Shown: positions 15,301-23,429, counted from the stretch's first letter. The stretch: 64,000 bases of DNA from Corbicula japonica (GCA_038501625.1 JAZAYU010000012.1:3534001-3598000), one strand, 5' to 3'. Program-made: numbers and translations. Notes: generated by a model from the letters alone, not told the origin.

Positions 15301-18300
15301 GGAAAGAGATAAAAAGATATTTAATATGTGTTTTTAATGATAACGAAATAAGTGAAAAAAAATCAATCAATTGACAATTCATTTCCTTGTTTATCAAGTA
15401 CAGCATTAACAGCATTATTGTGGGTTCTTACATTTGTCATGGCATTTAACCCTTTCCTCCGTAGATATACCTTTATTGCATTGGCGACAAGTTTAATTTC
15501 AGATCAGCCGGCACATCCGTGCCATTGGATCAGGATCTAAACTGTTCTCTTTTTGATTCCTTATGTTATTTCTGATCAAAATGCAACTAGTGCAGATCCT
15601 GATCAGATGGCACAGATGTGTGGCTGATCTGGATCTACACTGGTCTCACATGCATAAAAATGTGTATTTATGGAGGAAAGGGTTAATTCTCTAAAACCAT
15701 GTTATGTACAATTCTGTATTTTGTGGTTTCTTAACCATTTATTCGATAGATATGGGTGACCAGTGAAGATTCAGATCAGCTGGCACATCTATCTTCAGCA
15801 TGATAGACTTTTTAGATTCATTTTTACACATGTGTGATCAGTGTAGATCCAGATCAGCCAACACATCTGTGCTGTCTGATCAGGATCTGCACTGGTCGCA
15901 TTTTGGTCAGAAATAACCTAATGAATCAATAAACGAACAGTTTAGATCCTGATCAGACGACACATATGTGCCAGCTGATCTGGATCTCAACTGTTTGCCT
16001 ACGCAATAAAGGTGTACCTATGGAGGAAAGGGTTAAGATGTAAACGGCAATTTACTATTAATAAACAATGTAACACACCTAAAAACATTTAAGATCTACC
16101 GAACAAAAATCTACTCAACCAGCACAATTTTTCTTGCTCTGCATTTCTACGAATAAAATTGTGTAAAGGTTATTACACATTAGATATTTATGCAGTCATT
16201 ACAATTTACTAGCAAAGCAAACTTTTTCAAGCATTTTTATTTGACTCTGTGCATTTGATAAAACACATTGGCCCATCATGATGTCATATGGTTTCTGATT
16301 TAGGTTTCACTGTTTAAATCTTTGATTTAAAGGGCATGTATTTTGCAATAATTTTGTTTGGGAAAATAAAGTGGATTAATATTTGGATTTGGAGAACAAC
16401 TGATTCGAGAAAAATACCTTCCTTGCTTCAAAGTTCACCCAATAATGGGAGTGGGCAAATGGATTTTTTTAGCCTATTAACCCTTTCCTCCATATATACG
16501 CATTTTTACGCATGTGCGACCAGTGAAGATCCAGATCAGCCGGCACATCCATGCTGTCTGATCAGGATCAGCACTGGTCGCATTTTGGTCAGTAATAACC
16601 TAACCAATCAGAAAGCGAACAGTTTAGATTCTGATAAGACAGCACAGATGTGCCGGCTGATCTGGATCTAAACTGTTCGCCCAAGCCATAAAGGTGTATC
16701 TGATGAGGAAAGGGTTTAATAATGTAAACTTAATAACTTATTAGAATTTTGAATTGTTGTGCTGCCATATTGCAGATATTTGTTTATTTTTACAATACTT
16801 GCTACTTAAGGTTAACCATTTACCCCATTCATGCCTAGATCTCATGTGCAACCAATATAACCCTTTTCTCCATATATACAAATTTTTATGCATCTATGAC
16901 CAGTATAGATCCAGATCAGCTGGCACATCCTTGAATCTGAACTGGTCACATTTTGGTCAAAATTACCCTAGCGAATCAAAAAGCGAACAGTTTAGATCCT
17001 GATCAGATGGCATGGATGTGCTGGCTGATTTGGATCTAAACTGTTCGCCCAAACAATAAAGGTGTGTCTATAGAGGAAAGGGATAAATTTGCAGACTGAT
17101 CTGGATGTACACTTATTGTCCAAGAGATCAAAGGGTTACCTAACCAATTAAACACAAAATAACAAACCTGCATGGCAAGTTCACACTTGGACAGGACCTG
17201 TAGCTGGACTGTGGCAGACATATGGAGGGAGGCATGGTCTTCTGATGCCCCCTGCACCAAGGTCTTAACATCCGAGTCATACTGATACAAATATGTCTGT
17301 CCAGATACGAAGTTAAACTTGTTAGTACCTAAAACCAAAAACAATTTGATTAAAATCATCTCCTGAAAACCGCTTAACTATAACCAAGAACAAACTGATT
17401 AAAATCATTTAACCTCAAACATTTTAAGACATTGTCATTACTAAACATCTTTCCGTATTTTTTACCAAGAAATTGAACACTGAAGCAGGCCAGCTTTTGT
17501 GGCAAAATATTCTTTTATTTCTTCAAGGATACTGGAAATCATTAAAAGTATGAGCTTTACAGGATGCAAAAGAAATGGGTTAAGGACCATTTAATAAAAA
17601 AGACTTGAATGTAGATATCAAGTTTTCATATCTATTTAGTTTAGTTATTTCTTTAATGCATTAAGGCCTTCAGCCCATAAACATACAAAAAAAGAGCAAA
17701 ATTTAATGCATATTATCTCAAAAAGTTCAAACCGCCAGAAAGCCCCAGCATTGTAATTACCTGTACATGTCCTTGAGCAACTTTCAGAAACTTGAATCGG
17801 CCCTAAAATGATGAAAATAAAAAACATTTTAACCCTTTCCTCCATAAACACAACTTTATTACGTGTCTAAACAGTGTAGATTCAGATCAGCAGGCATCAT
17901 TGGTGCCGTCTGATCAGGATCTAAACTGTTCGCTTTTTTATCCATTAGGTTATTTCTGACCAAAATGCAACCAGTGCAGATACTGATCAGACAGCATGGA
18001 TGTGCCTGCTGATCTGGATCTAAACTGGTAGCACATGCATTAAAATAAGTATATAAGGAGGAAAGGGTTAAAACTAATAACATACAGCAGCAACAGGAGT
18101 AGTCTTTTAACAGCAAGTTCTTTTCCAAATATAATTAATTTAAATGTAAACAAAAATCAACAGAGACACATTTTCTGTGAATAGACCTTTAATGGAGTAA
18201 CTGCTCTTATATCTTTGATGCTCTATAGGTTTGTCTCTTGCGTTCACATGCTGGTAAGCTTGTGTGACATTATAAGTCATTAACAACACAAGGACAACTG

Positions 18301-21300
18301 ATAATAATTTGTAATAAATTTGCATTATGTTTTATATAAATATCCAAGAATTAATTTTGTTTTGGTGCTTGTGTTGTTGAATCTAGATAAACATTTGTAT
18401 ATTTCATTTGTTTGCATAAAGTTAATCTTTTAGTGTTAATTCATAATTGTCTTCAATTCCAACTGCCTCGGTGACTGGCTTGCGATCAGAGGTCCCAAAT
18501 CTTATTTTGTTCCCTACCCCACTACAATATACAAGTATTTGATGACAGTTTTCACAAATGTACTTTAAAGCGGGTAGTGCAGAAGTTTATAAGCGACATT
18601 ATGACTTTGCGATACATACCATTCGAACCAACGAGAACAGCAAATGAACACAGAAATAATTATTAATTAGAATTATTTAAAAGGGGACGTAACTTTCTTT
18701 ACAAAATATAGCAATAATAACCGGTTTCCGTCTTGTGTCGGACTTTGAACTTGGCAATTTAGTCGTGAACTCATTTCTAATTATAAACATTATTATAGCA
18801 GGAGCGTTATCGGCATAATCGGCAAAATCAGGAAGATCAATCACTGTTGATAAAGTGATGATGATAATGGTGGCGGAGAAAATTGACAGGCGTGCTATCA
18901 AAATTAGCAAATTATAACAAGCGTATTCGCCAAAAACGATGTGTGGCAAGTTATACTGGTGTTAATAAATTACAAAAAATGTTTCATAAATTGATTGTGA
19001 TATAAACTACTCGAAACCTTAAAATCAATTTAAACAAAATTAATCTTTATATAAGAAAAGTCTTTCGTTACATGAATCTTTAAATGGTCCGTTATGTTTT
19101 CATAATTCATATTTTATATTAATCTGAAGATGGTCTGTACTGTCTACAATTCTGTACATTATGTTTTTAGCTGTACGTTTTATACTCTTTAGCAATCTAA
19201 AGATGGTTCGTAGTGTGTATATATCTGGTCCGTTATGTTTTATAGATGGTCCGTTATGTCATTTAGATGGTCCGTAATGTCTATAAATCTGGTCCGTTAT
19301 GTCGTTTTTGGTGGTCCGTCATGTCCTAAAATCTGGTCCGTTATGTCTGGTCCGTAATGGTCATGGTCCGTAATGTCCCGATACCCGTGGTGATGTGATG
19401 ATGACGACGATGATAAAAAATGATTAGATATCTTTTATGAGCGTTTAAGCACCACCTTCGATCGAAAAGAAACACACTACAATAGTCTAATTGTTAATCA
19501 TAAAAATATATTAAAGAATAGCATAATTTGAACCTCTTAACAAATAATATCCCCTACAGTACAAAGGTAGTCTGTTGTTATAAATATTCTGGCCAGCTTT
19601 AAGAGGGGACACGCTACTTCAAAGGCTGAACTCAAAGTGTTTAATGCAGAGTTCGATTGCGGTCGGAACTATTTTGAAAGAGGTTAACTTAGTGTGTATG
19701 TGCCTAAGTGCAGTTTAAGTGAAAATAATCATGTACAAGCAAAGTCCAAACATTCGCATTTCAGTATCTATGTTCTTTATGTACTTAATGATTACATGAA
19801 ATAATATGTTTATTTGTTCATTTGTTTATCACCACCATTCCTATTTAGCCTGTAAACAACAGTTTTGATCTAAAATAAGGATAATTGATGTCAAAATGTG
19901 TTTCAAAGATCCACGTAACTCTTTATCAGTTTATGCCTATCTCTGATGATCGGAAATTTATCTTCTTCTAACATCTATGCCATATGTTATCGATGGGTAA
20001 ATTTCAACACGGAAAACCTGATATTTTTATTATAAAATAACGCACAAATTTTCTAAGTGCACTTACTTCGGACACCTTTAATAAAGGGAAATGTTTGTCT
20101 ATATGGAAGAAAAGCCTGACCAAACGTACTGGTCATAGCTGACGTTGTACAAGTGCGAAAATTCTTCCTAAAGCGAATTCAGCGTAACTTTTCTCTCTTT
20201 AATTCAAATTTTCAAACTAGGCCGGTTTACGTCCAGTGACGTTGCCATAGACTTCAATTTTCACGATTAGCAACAAATTTTGTAAAATAACTGCAATATA
20301 GCCAAAATCTGCACAATTGGAAAGTTTTATAATATTTATTTATACATCTTTGTACATTTGAACACTACTCGTATTTGATATTTTAATGTCATCATACAGA
20401 AATAGCTAACTGGTCGCAGATATTTTCGGGAATTAGATTTGCTAATAAAATGGTATCACGTGACTGTCTAATTATCAATAATCAACTGTACACTCGTCAA
20501 AAGTTCTAAGTGCACACTTTTCAATTTTGAATATCTCAAAGTAAACTTATTCTAATTGAATGAAAGTTTGACATAATGTTCATTATGATCAAACAACAAT
20601 ATTTTTGTTGAAAACCGTGCATATGTTTTATGTATTACGTCATCCACGTCGGCATACGCTATTTATGCGTAATCCCCGTGCGGCAATCGAAATTTATTTT
20701 TTTACAATCGTTTTTGTTTTTCACATGTTCACCGACTCCAGACAAACACGAAAAACACACCAACAAATTGTAACCATGGAACGGTTGACGTCAGCAGACA
20801 ACGACATTGCTGTCAAAATTCTTTTCACTGGCACAACTTCAAATTTGTTGTAAACAATCTTGACGGTTTTCGTAAATGCAAAAGAAATACCTTATTTTTG
20901 CATATTTTATTAATTTAAGAAGAAAATCAAACGTTATTACTTTCTTGATTGATTACGTTGCTTACGTTGAACGCTGATAATACTCAATAACGTCATTAAA
21001 TATTTACGTAAAACAACGTAAACTCGAAAATATTAGTGTAACATTTGTTAGATAAGTGTCCAATTAATAAAAATTTAAAACTAAAATTTATAGAAATTCA
21101 ATAAACTTTATAATCGAATTATTCGAAAATGACGTTTATTTGGTCAAAAAGCGTGTCCGAAAACTGGTCAATTTTATCGAAATGAATACATTTTTTCGTT
21201 CGGTAAGGCTGTTACACATCTATCATAGTGAATTGCATCATCCCAAACTGCTAGAAAATTCAAAAACTTTTGGCATAAAACACTGTGAAAAAAAAAAGGA

Positions 21301-23264
21301 ATTTTCTCCTTGAAATCCTGTAAAAACGTTATGGATAAACTAGGGAAGCGTGCGCTGGCTCGTCGTGCCCAGCAGACCATTACAAGCTACAGGAAGATAT
21401 TTCAGTGCAATGGAATGGCGAACTACAGTATTTCCTTTAAATGTACATGAAATTTAAATTATACAGAGATGAGAAAACGATCATAAATGATAGCCGATGC
21501 AATGATAATTAACTTGAGAATTGCTCTCTGAGTACAAGTGAGCTAAAATGTTATTATTTTTTAATCTGGTTAAGCAGACTTTAATTTTTTGGTGTGCTTT
21601 AATAGAATATTGATTCTTCTTCATTGTAATTTACACTATTTTGAAAGATTCCATCAAATAATTTGAAAAATCAACATTTATCAAGTGTGCACTTAGAACT
21701 TTTGACTAGTGTACATATGAATAAGGTGCACAGAATAAGTAGACCGCTAAATCAGTCTGCGTTCTCCCTCTTGAGCTGGGACGTTTTACAGGCAAACAGC
21801 ACTCTCAATATTTCTACCAAATCATGCAGTTTTCTCCAAAAGTTTACTTTACATGAGATTGTTCCCAATACCCCTATTGAGGAAAGATTACAGGCTATTG
21901 TTGCCTTCCCTTGGCATTGGAAAAAGACCTGGTTCGCTACAATTATATGATAGAAATAAAAAATATATCTAATACGGTTTTCTGCACAAATAACAGATAC
22001 ATTTATGTAAACTTACCTGTCACTGCATCCTGAGAAAAATGTCGCTAAAGCAGTTCGAATAAGTTTCCGCAACAAAAGGTTTTAATGACACGACCTTTAA
22101 TTTTCTAATTTTAATTTGCTTTAATTTTCTATCACAAATTAAGTAACTACATTTACTTGATGTATTAAGTTTCATCGATAGATGTAGACTGATAAACACC
22201 CACGACTTAAGTCCATTGAAGCTGCAGGGTCGGTCAATTGTAACGGGACAGTATTATATAACGGATTTAGGACCAATTCTAAAATAGACCAGAGTCTGTT
22301 GAAAATGTAATACCGAATTCAGGGTCGGTCAAATGTAACGGGACAGTATTACATAACGGATTTAGGAACAATCATAATATATACCTGAGTCTGTTGAAAA
22401 TGTAATACCGAATTCAGGACGGCCAAACGTAACGGGACGGATTTTTTTTACGAATTTAGGACCAATTCTAAAATACACCAGTTTATTGAACTTTAATACA
22501 GACTTCAGGTCGGTAAAATGTAATGTGACAGTTTTATATAATGGATTTAGGACCAATTCTCAAATAGACCACAGTCTATTAGACCACAGTCTTTTGAAAC
22601 TATAATACCGAAATCAGGATCAATGAAATGTAATGAGTACAGTATGATAACGGATTTAAGACCATTTCTAAAACTGACCAGAGTCTGTTGTAATTGTAAT
22701 ATCGAAATCAGGATCAGTCAAAAGTAATGGTGTATTATATTATATAACTGATTTAGGACCTGTTCTAAAACAGACCAGAGTGTGAATTTTCTTTAAGTAG
22801 GAGTCCGGAAATGATTAGCCTGGAAATTCAATTGTTACATTACTTTACTATCATTTAAACAGCCTGTTAATATTTCAAAACTTGTAATTTATTTAAAAAA
22901 TCATTTAAAAACTTTGGCGCTGGATGTTGTTGAAGACACGATTATTATTTTCTTTGTTGATTGAAAAAAAAACGTTTCTGCATTAGAGAGGAGGCGAAGT
23001 TAATATTTTTACCAAACAGAGTTCATTGTTTTATACCGATAAAATAGCATGCTTTTAATATTATTATAAATATATAAGTTCGCGCGCGGTATTTCCAGGA
23101 ACTCGTTAAGACGGCCATTTGAATATTCAATTCAGTAGAAACGCTATTATATATAAAAAAACAAACATCGTTAACTGAGATGAATAAAAACTATCAGAAC
23201 ACATACCTGCTCTTACAGAAGTGCACAACACCGCCACTAAAACTGTCGCTAATACGCGCCCCAT
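151..23264 (-). CDS. Large lipid transfer protein (apolipophorin/apoB-like), N-terminal 835 residues in 14 exons; 3' part outside window
   Basis: The protein is probably secreted and carries lipid in haemolymph or eggs, as family members do. Joining exons at 23207-23264, 17761-17802, 17168-17328, 14951-15190, 13803-13955, 11680-11878, 11239-11494, 9230-9395, 7925-8104, 7495-7644, 5829-5972, 3667-4101, 1613-1779 and 151-306 (read high to low) keeps one open frame with matching phases throughout. Residues 1-19 form a signal peptide. C28 and C32 begin the mature part. Residues about 36-285 look like the N-terminal beta-barrel (TYLYQYD, then GASEDHASLHM and LSKCELAM). Residues about 285-600 are helical repeats (RGLGNAGY, MRIAAYKVLMECP). 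Residues about 600-835 start the beta-sheet region (LRGSMYMRVFGNEL, IVPTSSGFPLNL). The ATG has an in-frame TAA 15 nt upstream and a strong start context (ACAATGG). Whole family members run from about 1,500 residues (vitellogenins) to over 3,000 (apolipophorins), so this is a partial gene. A vitellogenin is the main alternative. Domain limits are estimates. Confidence 0.88.
307..861. repeat. Intronic stretch holding a dispersed repeat (copy 1 of 3)
   Basis: At about 617-795 lies one of three similar copies of a roughly 170-bp sequence (others 2823-2999 and 61190-61355). They share AAGATGTC(A)GAAAGTTA, GATTGTTTGCCTGAA and AAAAAGCTTTGTT(C/T)TGATTG in the same order. Nothing else was recognised here. 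Confidence 0.65.
862..975 (+). mobile_element. TTAA MITE, degenerate fragment
   Basis: Keeps the middle of the palindromic family (GATCAGGATCTACACTGTTTGC and the GTTATTTCTAACCAAGAAGC region) but has lost both ends. Confidence 0.6.
1003..1176 (+). mobile_element. TTAA MITE, internally deleted copy
   Basis: Starts CCCTTTCTTCCATAGATACA and ends GGAGGAAAGGG, with TTAA on both sides. At 174 bp it lacks part of the second arm present in 230-250 bp copies. Confidence 0.85.
1351..1598 (+). mobile_element. TTAA MITE, full-length copy 14 bp from exon 13
   Basis: About 248 bp with TTAA at 1347-1350 and 1599-1602. Both arms carry the GATCCAGAT(C/T)AGCCGGCACATCC hairpin. It ends 14 bp from the exon 13 donor. 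Confidence 0.88.
1613..1779 (-). CDS. Lipoprotein gene exon 13
   Basis: Residues 729-783: FSAQMAELRGSMYMRVFGNEL, then YMNFIGMNDLLLGANM. The (L)RGS-MYMR-FGNE motif is typical of the sheet after the helical domain. It ends in phase 2. A MITE ends 14 bp beyond the donor, and three decayed copies of the exon's start lie in the intron upstream. Confidence 0.92.
1796..2060 (-). pseudogene. Three decayed tandem copies of the exon 13 acceptor side
   Basis: A unit of about 95 bp, starting in exon 13 itself (1699-1793), is repeated three more times in the upstream intron. Each copy retains TTCATGTACC(A/G)CAGTT, the GTACATGGACCCTCTCAACTCT core and, in the first two, GCTGAGAACTGA (the exon's acceptor on the other strand). 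The last copy is disrupted in the core. Base changes and small indels break the reading frame, so these look like non-functional exon copies rather than alternative exons. Confidence 0.8.
2437..2646 (+). mobile_element. TTAA MITE
   Basis: Starts CCCTTTCCACCACACACCTA and ends GGAGGATAGGG, flanked by TTAA. The second arm is shortened. Confidence 0.87.
2823..2999 (+). repeat. Dispersed repeat, copy 2 of 3
   Basis: Matches 617-795 and 61190-61355 in order and spacing. No coding potential or defined ends seen. Confidence 0.65.
3391..3535. repeat. Near-perfect 145-bp hairpin
   Basis: The left arm starts ATAAATATCACATCCCATTG and the right arm ends with its complement. The arms meet near 3464 around GGCTAACGCC, and only scattered mismatches are visible. 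It looks like a foldback MITE. Confidence 0.85.
3667..4101 (-). CDS. Lipoprotein gene exon 12
   Basis: The largest exon here: 145 codons, residues 584-728. It begins VGSYIWTHLTNL, the usual end of the helical domain, and passes into beta structure (RSAMMNLTFDFVGHSVNLFEI). The segment GGRAEGLEYFLESFFGPNGYF and a basic stretch (DKIKKIDKR) resemble apolipophorin/vitellogenin linkers. NLTF is a potential N-glycosylation site. Donor GTTAGC. Confidence 0.93.
4135..4310 (+). mobile_element. TTAA MITE, diverged copy 33 bp upstream of exon 12 acceptor
   Basis: Flanked by TTAA at 4131-4134 and 4311-4314, ending GGAGTAAAGGG. The internal GATCAAGATCGGCCGACACA arm is diverged. Confidence 0.75.
4555..4705. 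repeat. Hairpin MITE of the CAGTCTC/GAGACTGG family
   Basis: Arms read AAGGTTATAAGC...ACCAGTCTCAAATCTCAAGC and GCTTGAGATTATGAGACTGG...TTTTATAACCTT. Related hairpins lie at 33020-33170, 52981-53101, 53859-53990 and 62806-62946. A partial second copy follows to about 4800. Confidence 0.75.
5004..5207 (+). mobile_element. TTAA MITE
   Basis: Starts CCCTTTCCTGTTTGCTAGGG and ends ACAGGAAAGGG with TTAA on both sides. It belongs to the CCTG...CAGG terminal subtype, like 47287-47473 and 51717-51950. Confidence 0.87.
5446..5806. mobile_element. Possible degenerate hAT-type element beside exon 11
   Basis: The left end CAGGGCTCTAGACAACTTTT and right end AGTGCTCTG are loosely inverted, with GGGGAAT-rich inner sequence as in hAT MITEs. 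I see no clean target duplication, so this call is weak. Confidence 0.35.
5829..5972 (-). CDS. Lipoprotein gene exon 11
   Basis: Forty-eight codons, residues 536-583, with EEDSEMRIAAYKVLMECP and VRNTLANEQVNQ, the last clear helical repeat. A degenerate hAT-type repeat ends about 22 bp beyond its donor. Confidence 0.93.
6571..6706. repeat. 136-bp hairpin
   Basis: The arm TTATTTGGTTCCTTGAAAGG pairs with CCCTGTCAAGAAACCAAATAA, and GGTCTGGGTG(T/C)CATATTA(T)CC with its complement around CGCCTGCGGCTCG. It is probably a foldback MITE. Confidence 0.8.
6722..6919 (+). mobile_element. TTAA MITE, diverged copy
   Basis: The right end AGAAAAGGG is followed by TTAA, and the left end is eroded. The inner arms (CAGCCAGCACAGCTGTGCCA and GATCTAGATCTACACTGGTC) still match the family. 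Confidence 0.7.
7495..7644 (-). CDS. Lipoprotein gene exon 10
   Basis: Fifty codons, residues 486-535, with ALRGLGNAGYATSAIPQLE and EIRLSAIEAFRRMPC. The LGNAG motif and the helical repeat after it are diagnostic of the family. GTATGT is chosen over the later GTAAGT because it gives CESD|RGALM, which matches the family pattern. Confidence 0.93.
7925..8104 (-). CDS. Lipoprotein gene exon 9
   Basis: Sixty codons, residues 426-485, beginning PLINMADNNEKAMLSVGTL and holding the two cysteines of HSYCYHHGNC, which commonly pair in this family. Donor GTAAGT. Its acceptor and first codons are duplicated in tandem in the upstream intron. Confidence 0.93.
8155..8250 (-). pseudogene. Tandem copy of the exon 9 acceptor and first codons
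   Basis: About 100 bp (8052-8154) containing the exon 9 start, its TTTCTAG acceptor and upstream intron is repeated next door. It keeps TGACAACATGGCTTTC, CATGTTGATCAAAGGCTAGAAAA and CAATATTCAACCTTGACC. The copied codons carry a deletion, so inclusion would shift the frame. Confidence 0.8.
8796..9112 (+). mobile_element. tRNA-derived SINE, one full unit with a partial one before it
   Basis: At 9001-9110 a tRNA-like head shows an A-box-like TAGCTCTATTGGTTG and a B box GGGTTCGCTCC. The same B box and GAGGCAATATCAT tail occur at 8813-8850, so two units lie head to tail. The body AAATAACCCGTTACTGATGT also occurs in the minus-strand copy at 57203-57390. Confidence 0.8.
9230..9395 (-). CDS. Lipoprotein gene exon 8
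   Basis: Residues 370-425: KFFLDALPVAGSSATLHLM, then ELITSQVITGIEAD and IKNPTRDML. The FLDALP and G(S/T) pattern is the classic helical-repeat signature of vitellogenin, apoB and MTP. The 38-bp satellite starts 88 bp upstream of the acceptor. Confidence 0.95.
9484..10319. repeat. 38-bp satellite, about 22 copies
   Basis: The unit reads GGGATCTTAAATTCTTGG then TGTTCAATCTTCCGGAACAT. Copies are nearly identical over 836 bp. Each contains the palindrome TTCCGGAA. The array lies in the intron between lipoprotein exons 7 and 8, 88 bp from exon 8. Short open frames across it are artefacts. Confidence 0.97.
10332..10575 (+). mobile_element. TTAA MITE abutting the 38-bp satellite
   Basis: Starts CCCTTAACTCCATAGACACA 12 bp after the satellite ends and finishes GAAGGAAAGGG|TTAA. 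The left flank is CTAA. Confidence 0.8.
10944..11145 (+). mobile_element. TTAA MITE
   Basis: Starts CCCTTTCCTCCATAGACACA, ends GGGGGGAAAGGG, and has TTAA on both sides. The first arm lacks its GATCCAGATCAGCC part. It ends 93 bp from exon 7. Confidence 0.87.
11239..11494 (-). CDS. Lipoprotein gene exon 7, with a GC donor site
   Basis: Residues 285-369, including FDHILDPAGEDKSRKDI and PRLFTDLVYMMKSAD, the first helices of the lipoprotein alpha-helical repeat region. The frame joins exon 8 only if the exon ends ACAAG before GCAAGT. That is the standard sequence of the minor GC-AG intron class. Confidence 0.9.
11680..11878 (-). CDS. Lipoprotein gene exon 6
   Basis: Residues 219-284, starting EIQSLPLLKSDHNC and including SVKCEERHVFRPFS. 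It closes the N-terminal barrel with two more cysteines and ends in phase 1 at a GTACAC donor. A MITE copy lies 46 bp from its acceptor. Confidence 0.92.
11925..12157 (-). mobile_element. MITE of the TTAA family in reverse orientation, with TTAT target duplication
   Basis: Orientation is read from the order of the ACGCAAGTGCGACCAGTG arm and the ACAATAAAGGTGT arm, which is the reverse of most copies. The flanks are TTAT at 11921-11924 and 12158-12161 instead of TTAA. It starts 46 bp upstream of the exon 6 acceptor. Confidence 0.85.
12487..12704 (+). mobile_element. TTAA MITE
   Basis: Starts CCCTTTCCTACATAGACACA and ends TGGAGGAAAGGG with TTAA flanks. There is a small deletion in the first arm. 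Confidence 0.88.
12769..13020. mobile_element. About 250-bp MITE with 28-bp inverted ends
   Basis: The left end (ATGCGGCATGTCACAGGAAA, then AGGTGCC) is inverted at the right end (AGCACCTTTTCCTGTGGCAT, then GCCCCATAT). AT-rich filler between has no coding potential. The family is not identified. Confidence 0.75.
13137..13520 (+). repeat. Imperfect repeat carrying GGGCCATAACTCTGGT, three copies
   Basis: AACAAAGGGCCATAACTCTG recurs at about 13145, 13272 and 13462, with shared flanking text (TGACTGAAATTAACAA, CAGGAAAAAATC). It is probably a dispersed, partly tandem repeat without open frame. Confidence 0.7.
13803..13955 (-). CDS. Lipoprotein gene exon 5
   Basis: Fifty-one codons, residues 168-218, with TDVSGVCDTEYY and a tract containing KTKNLLGCTDR. 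The paired cysteines (C174 and that in LLGC) match conserved positions of the beta-barrel region. Donor GTAAGA, acceptor TTGCAG. Confidence 0.92.
14951..15190 (-). CDS. Lipoprotein gene exon 4
   Basis: Eighty codons in phase 0, residues 88-167. They include FKAGLEKYPLRLSY, EPTWVLNVKRGLISLIQNN and the conserved motif in which a tryptophan precedes a run of hydrophobic residues before QNNM. It ends TVSE before GTAAGC, after a long pyrimidine tract and CAG acceptor. Confidence 0.93.
15450..15682 (+). mobile_element. TTAA MITE, full-length copy
   Basis: Starts CCCTTTCCTCCGTAGATATA and ends TGGAGGAAAGGG with TTAA on both sides. Both arms are present. Confidence 0.88.
15735..16032 (-). mobile_element. 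TTAA MITE, composite with a repeated first arm
   Basis: TTAA at 15731-15734 and 16033-16036. The GACCAGTGAAGATTCAGATC arm occurs at 15758 and again (GATCAGTGTAGATCCAGATC) at 15837, which makes this copy about 298 bp. Orientation is reversed. Confidence 0.75.
16481..16714 (-). mobile_element. TTAA MITE in reverse orientation
   Basis: Starts CCCTTTCCTCCATATATACG and ends GATGAGGAAAGGG. TTAA precedes it and TTTA follows. Confidence 0.85.
16861..17082 (-). mobile_element. MITE of the TTAA family with ATAA target duplication
   Basis: Starts CCCTTTTCTCCATATATACA and ends AGAGGAAAGGG, with ATAA at 16857-16860 and 17083-17086. It ends 85 bp from exon 3. Confidence 0.83.
17168..17328 (-). CDS. Lipoprotein gene exon 3: first strands of lipoprotein N-terminal domain
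   Basis: Encodes about residues 34-87, including NKFNF, TYLYQYDSD, GASEDHASLHM and VLSKCELAM. This is the recognisable opening of the Vitellogenin_N domain: a tyrosine-rich strand, a substituted glycine segment, then a conserved cysteine. Bounded by TTTTAG and GTTTGT. Confidence 0.92.
17761..17802 (-). CDS. Lipoprotein gene exon 2: 42-nt microexon
   Basis: A TTTTAG acceptor and GTAATT donor bound 42 nt that link exons 1 and 3 in frame and encode GPIQVSESCSRTCTG. This supplies the two cysteines expected at the mature N-terminus of apolipophorin-type proteins. Intron 1 before it is 5.4 kb. A palindromic MITE begins 30 bp upstream of its acceptor. Confidence 0.8.
17833..18067 (+). mobile_element. 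TTAA MITE 30 bp upstream of the microexon acceptor
   Basis: Starts CCCTTTCCTCCATAAACACA and ends GGAGGAAAGGG with TTAA flanks. On the gene's strand its edge lies where the branch point of exon 2 would be expected. Confidence 0.88.
18068..19090. other. Intron 1 sequence with nothing recognised
   Basis: AT-rich. Open frames of 61-90 codons show no known motifs, no repeats shared with the rest of the window and no splice-consistent link to either gene. Confidence 0.5.
19120..19380 (+). repeat. Degenerate short tandem repeat of TGGTCCGTTATGT
   Basis: TGGTCCGT(T/A)ATGT(C) recurs about ten times with variable 5-20 bp spacers, most densely at 19243-19375. The same strand and core with irregular spacing make it unlike an ordinary satellite. 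Confidence 0.8.
20491..21711. mobile_element. 1.2 kb Tc1/mariner-type element, non-autonomous or decayed
   Basis: TA flanks both ends. The left end CACTCGTCAAAAGTTCTAAG continues GTGCACACTT for about 29 bp and is inverted at the right end with one visible mismatch. The CACT...CAAAAG start is typical of Tc1/mariner. A short reading frame at 20777-20853 (MERLTSADNDIAV) could be a transposase remnant, but this is weak. Confidence 0.75.
22228..22790 (+). repeat. Diverged satellite, about six copies of roughly 95 bp
   Basis: GGTCGGTCAA(T/A)TGTAACGGG, ACGGATTTAGGACCAATTCT, AGACCAGAGTCTGTTGAAA and TGTAATACCGAATTCAGG recur in that order. Divergence rises to the right. It lies in lipoprotein intron 1. 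Confidence 0.88.
23207..23264 (-). CDS. Lipoprotein gene exon 1: start codon and signal peptide
   Basis: Encodes residues 1-19, starting MGRVLATVL: a short basic start, a hydrophobic core and a small-residue end (SVRA) typical of a secretory signal. It ends in phase 1 (GCA G) before a GTATGT donor. An in-frame TAA lies at 23277-23279, so this ATG is the start. Confidence 0.87.
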
Positions 23265-23396
23265 TGTGGAGCCACTTTATGAGTGTGTCTGTTTAATGGC
23301 TCCAACACTATTGTGTTTTAATTGTGAAGATATTAACCGAACAAACAGATCACAATCACTTTCACAATATATGTGATATTTGCGGCTGATGCGGTC

Positions 23397-23404
23397 AATA
23401 TATA
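23397..23404 (-). promoter_or_regulatory. Candidate TATA box for the lipoprotein gene
   Basis: On the minus strand this reads TATATAT in a GTATATATTG context, about 135 bp upstream of the ATG. An E-box-like CACGTG (about 23423) lies just beyond it. The position suits a transcription start near 23370 with a short 5' leader, but AT-rich sequence makes chance matches common. Confidence 0.4.
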
Positions 23405-23429
23405 CGCGGTACACTACCACTCACGTGCG

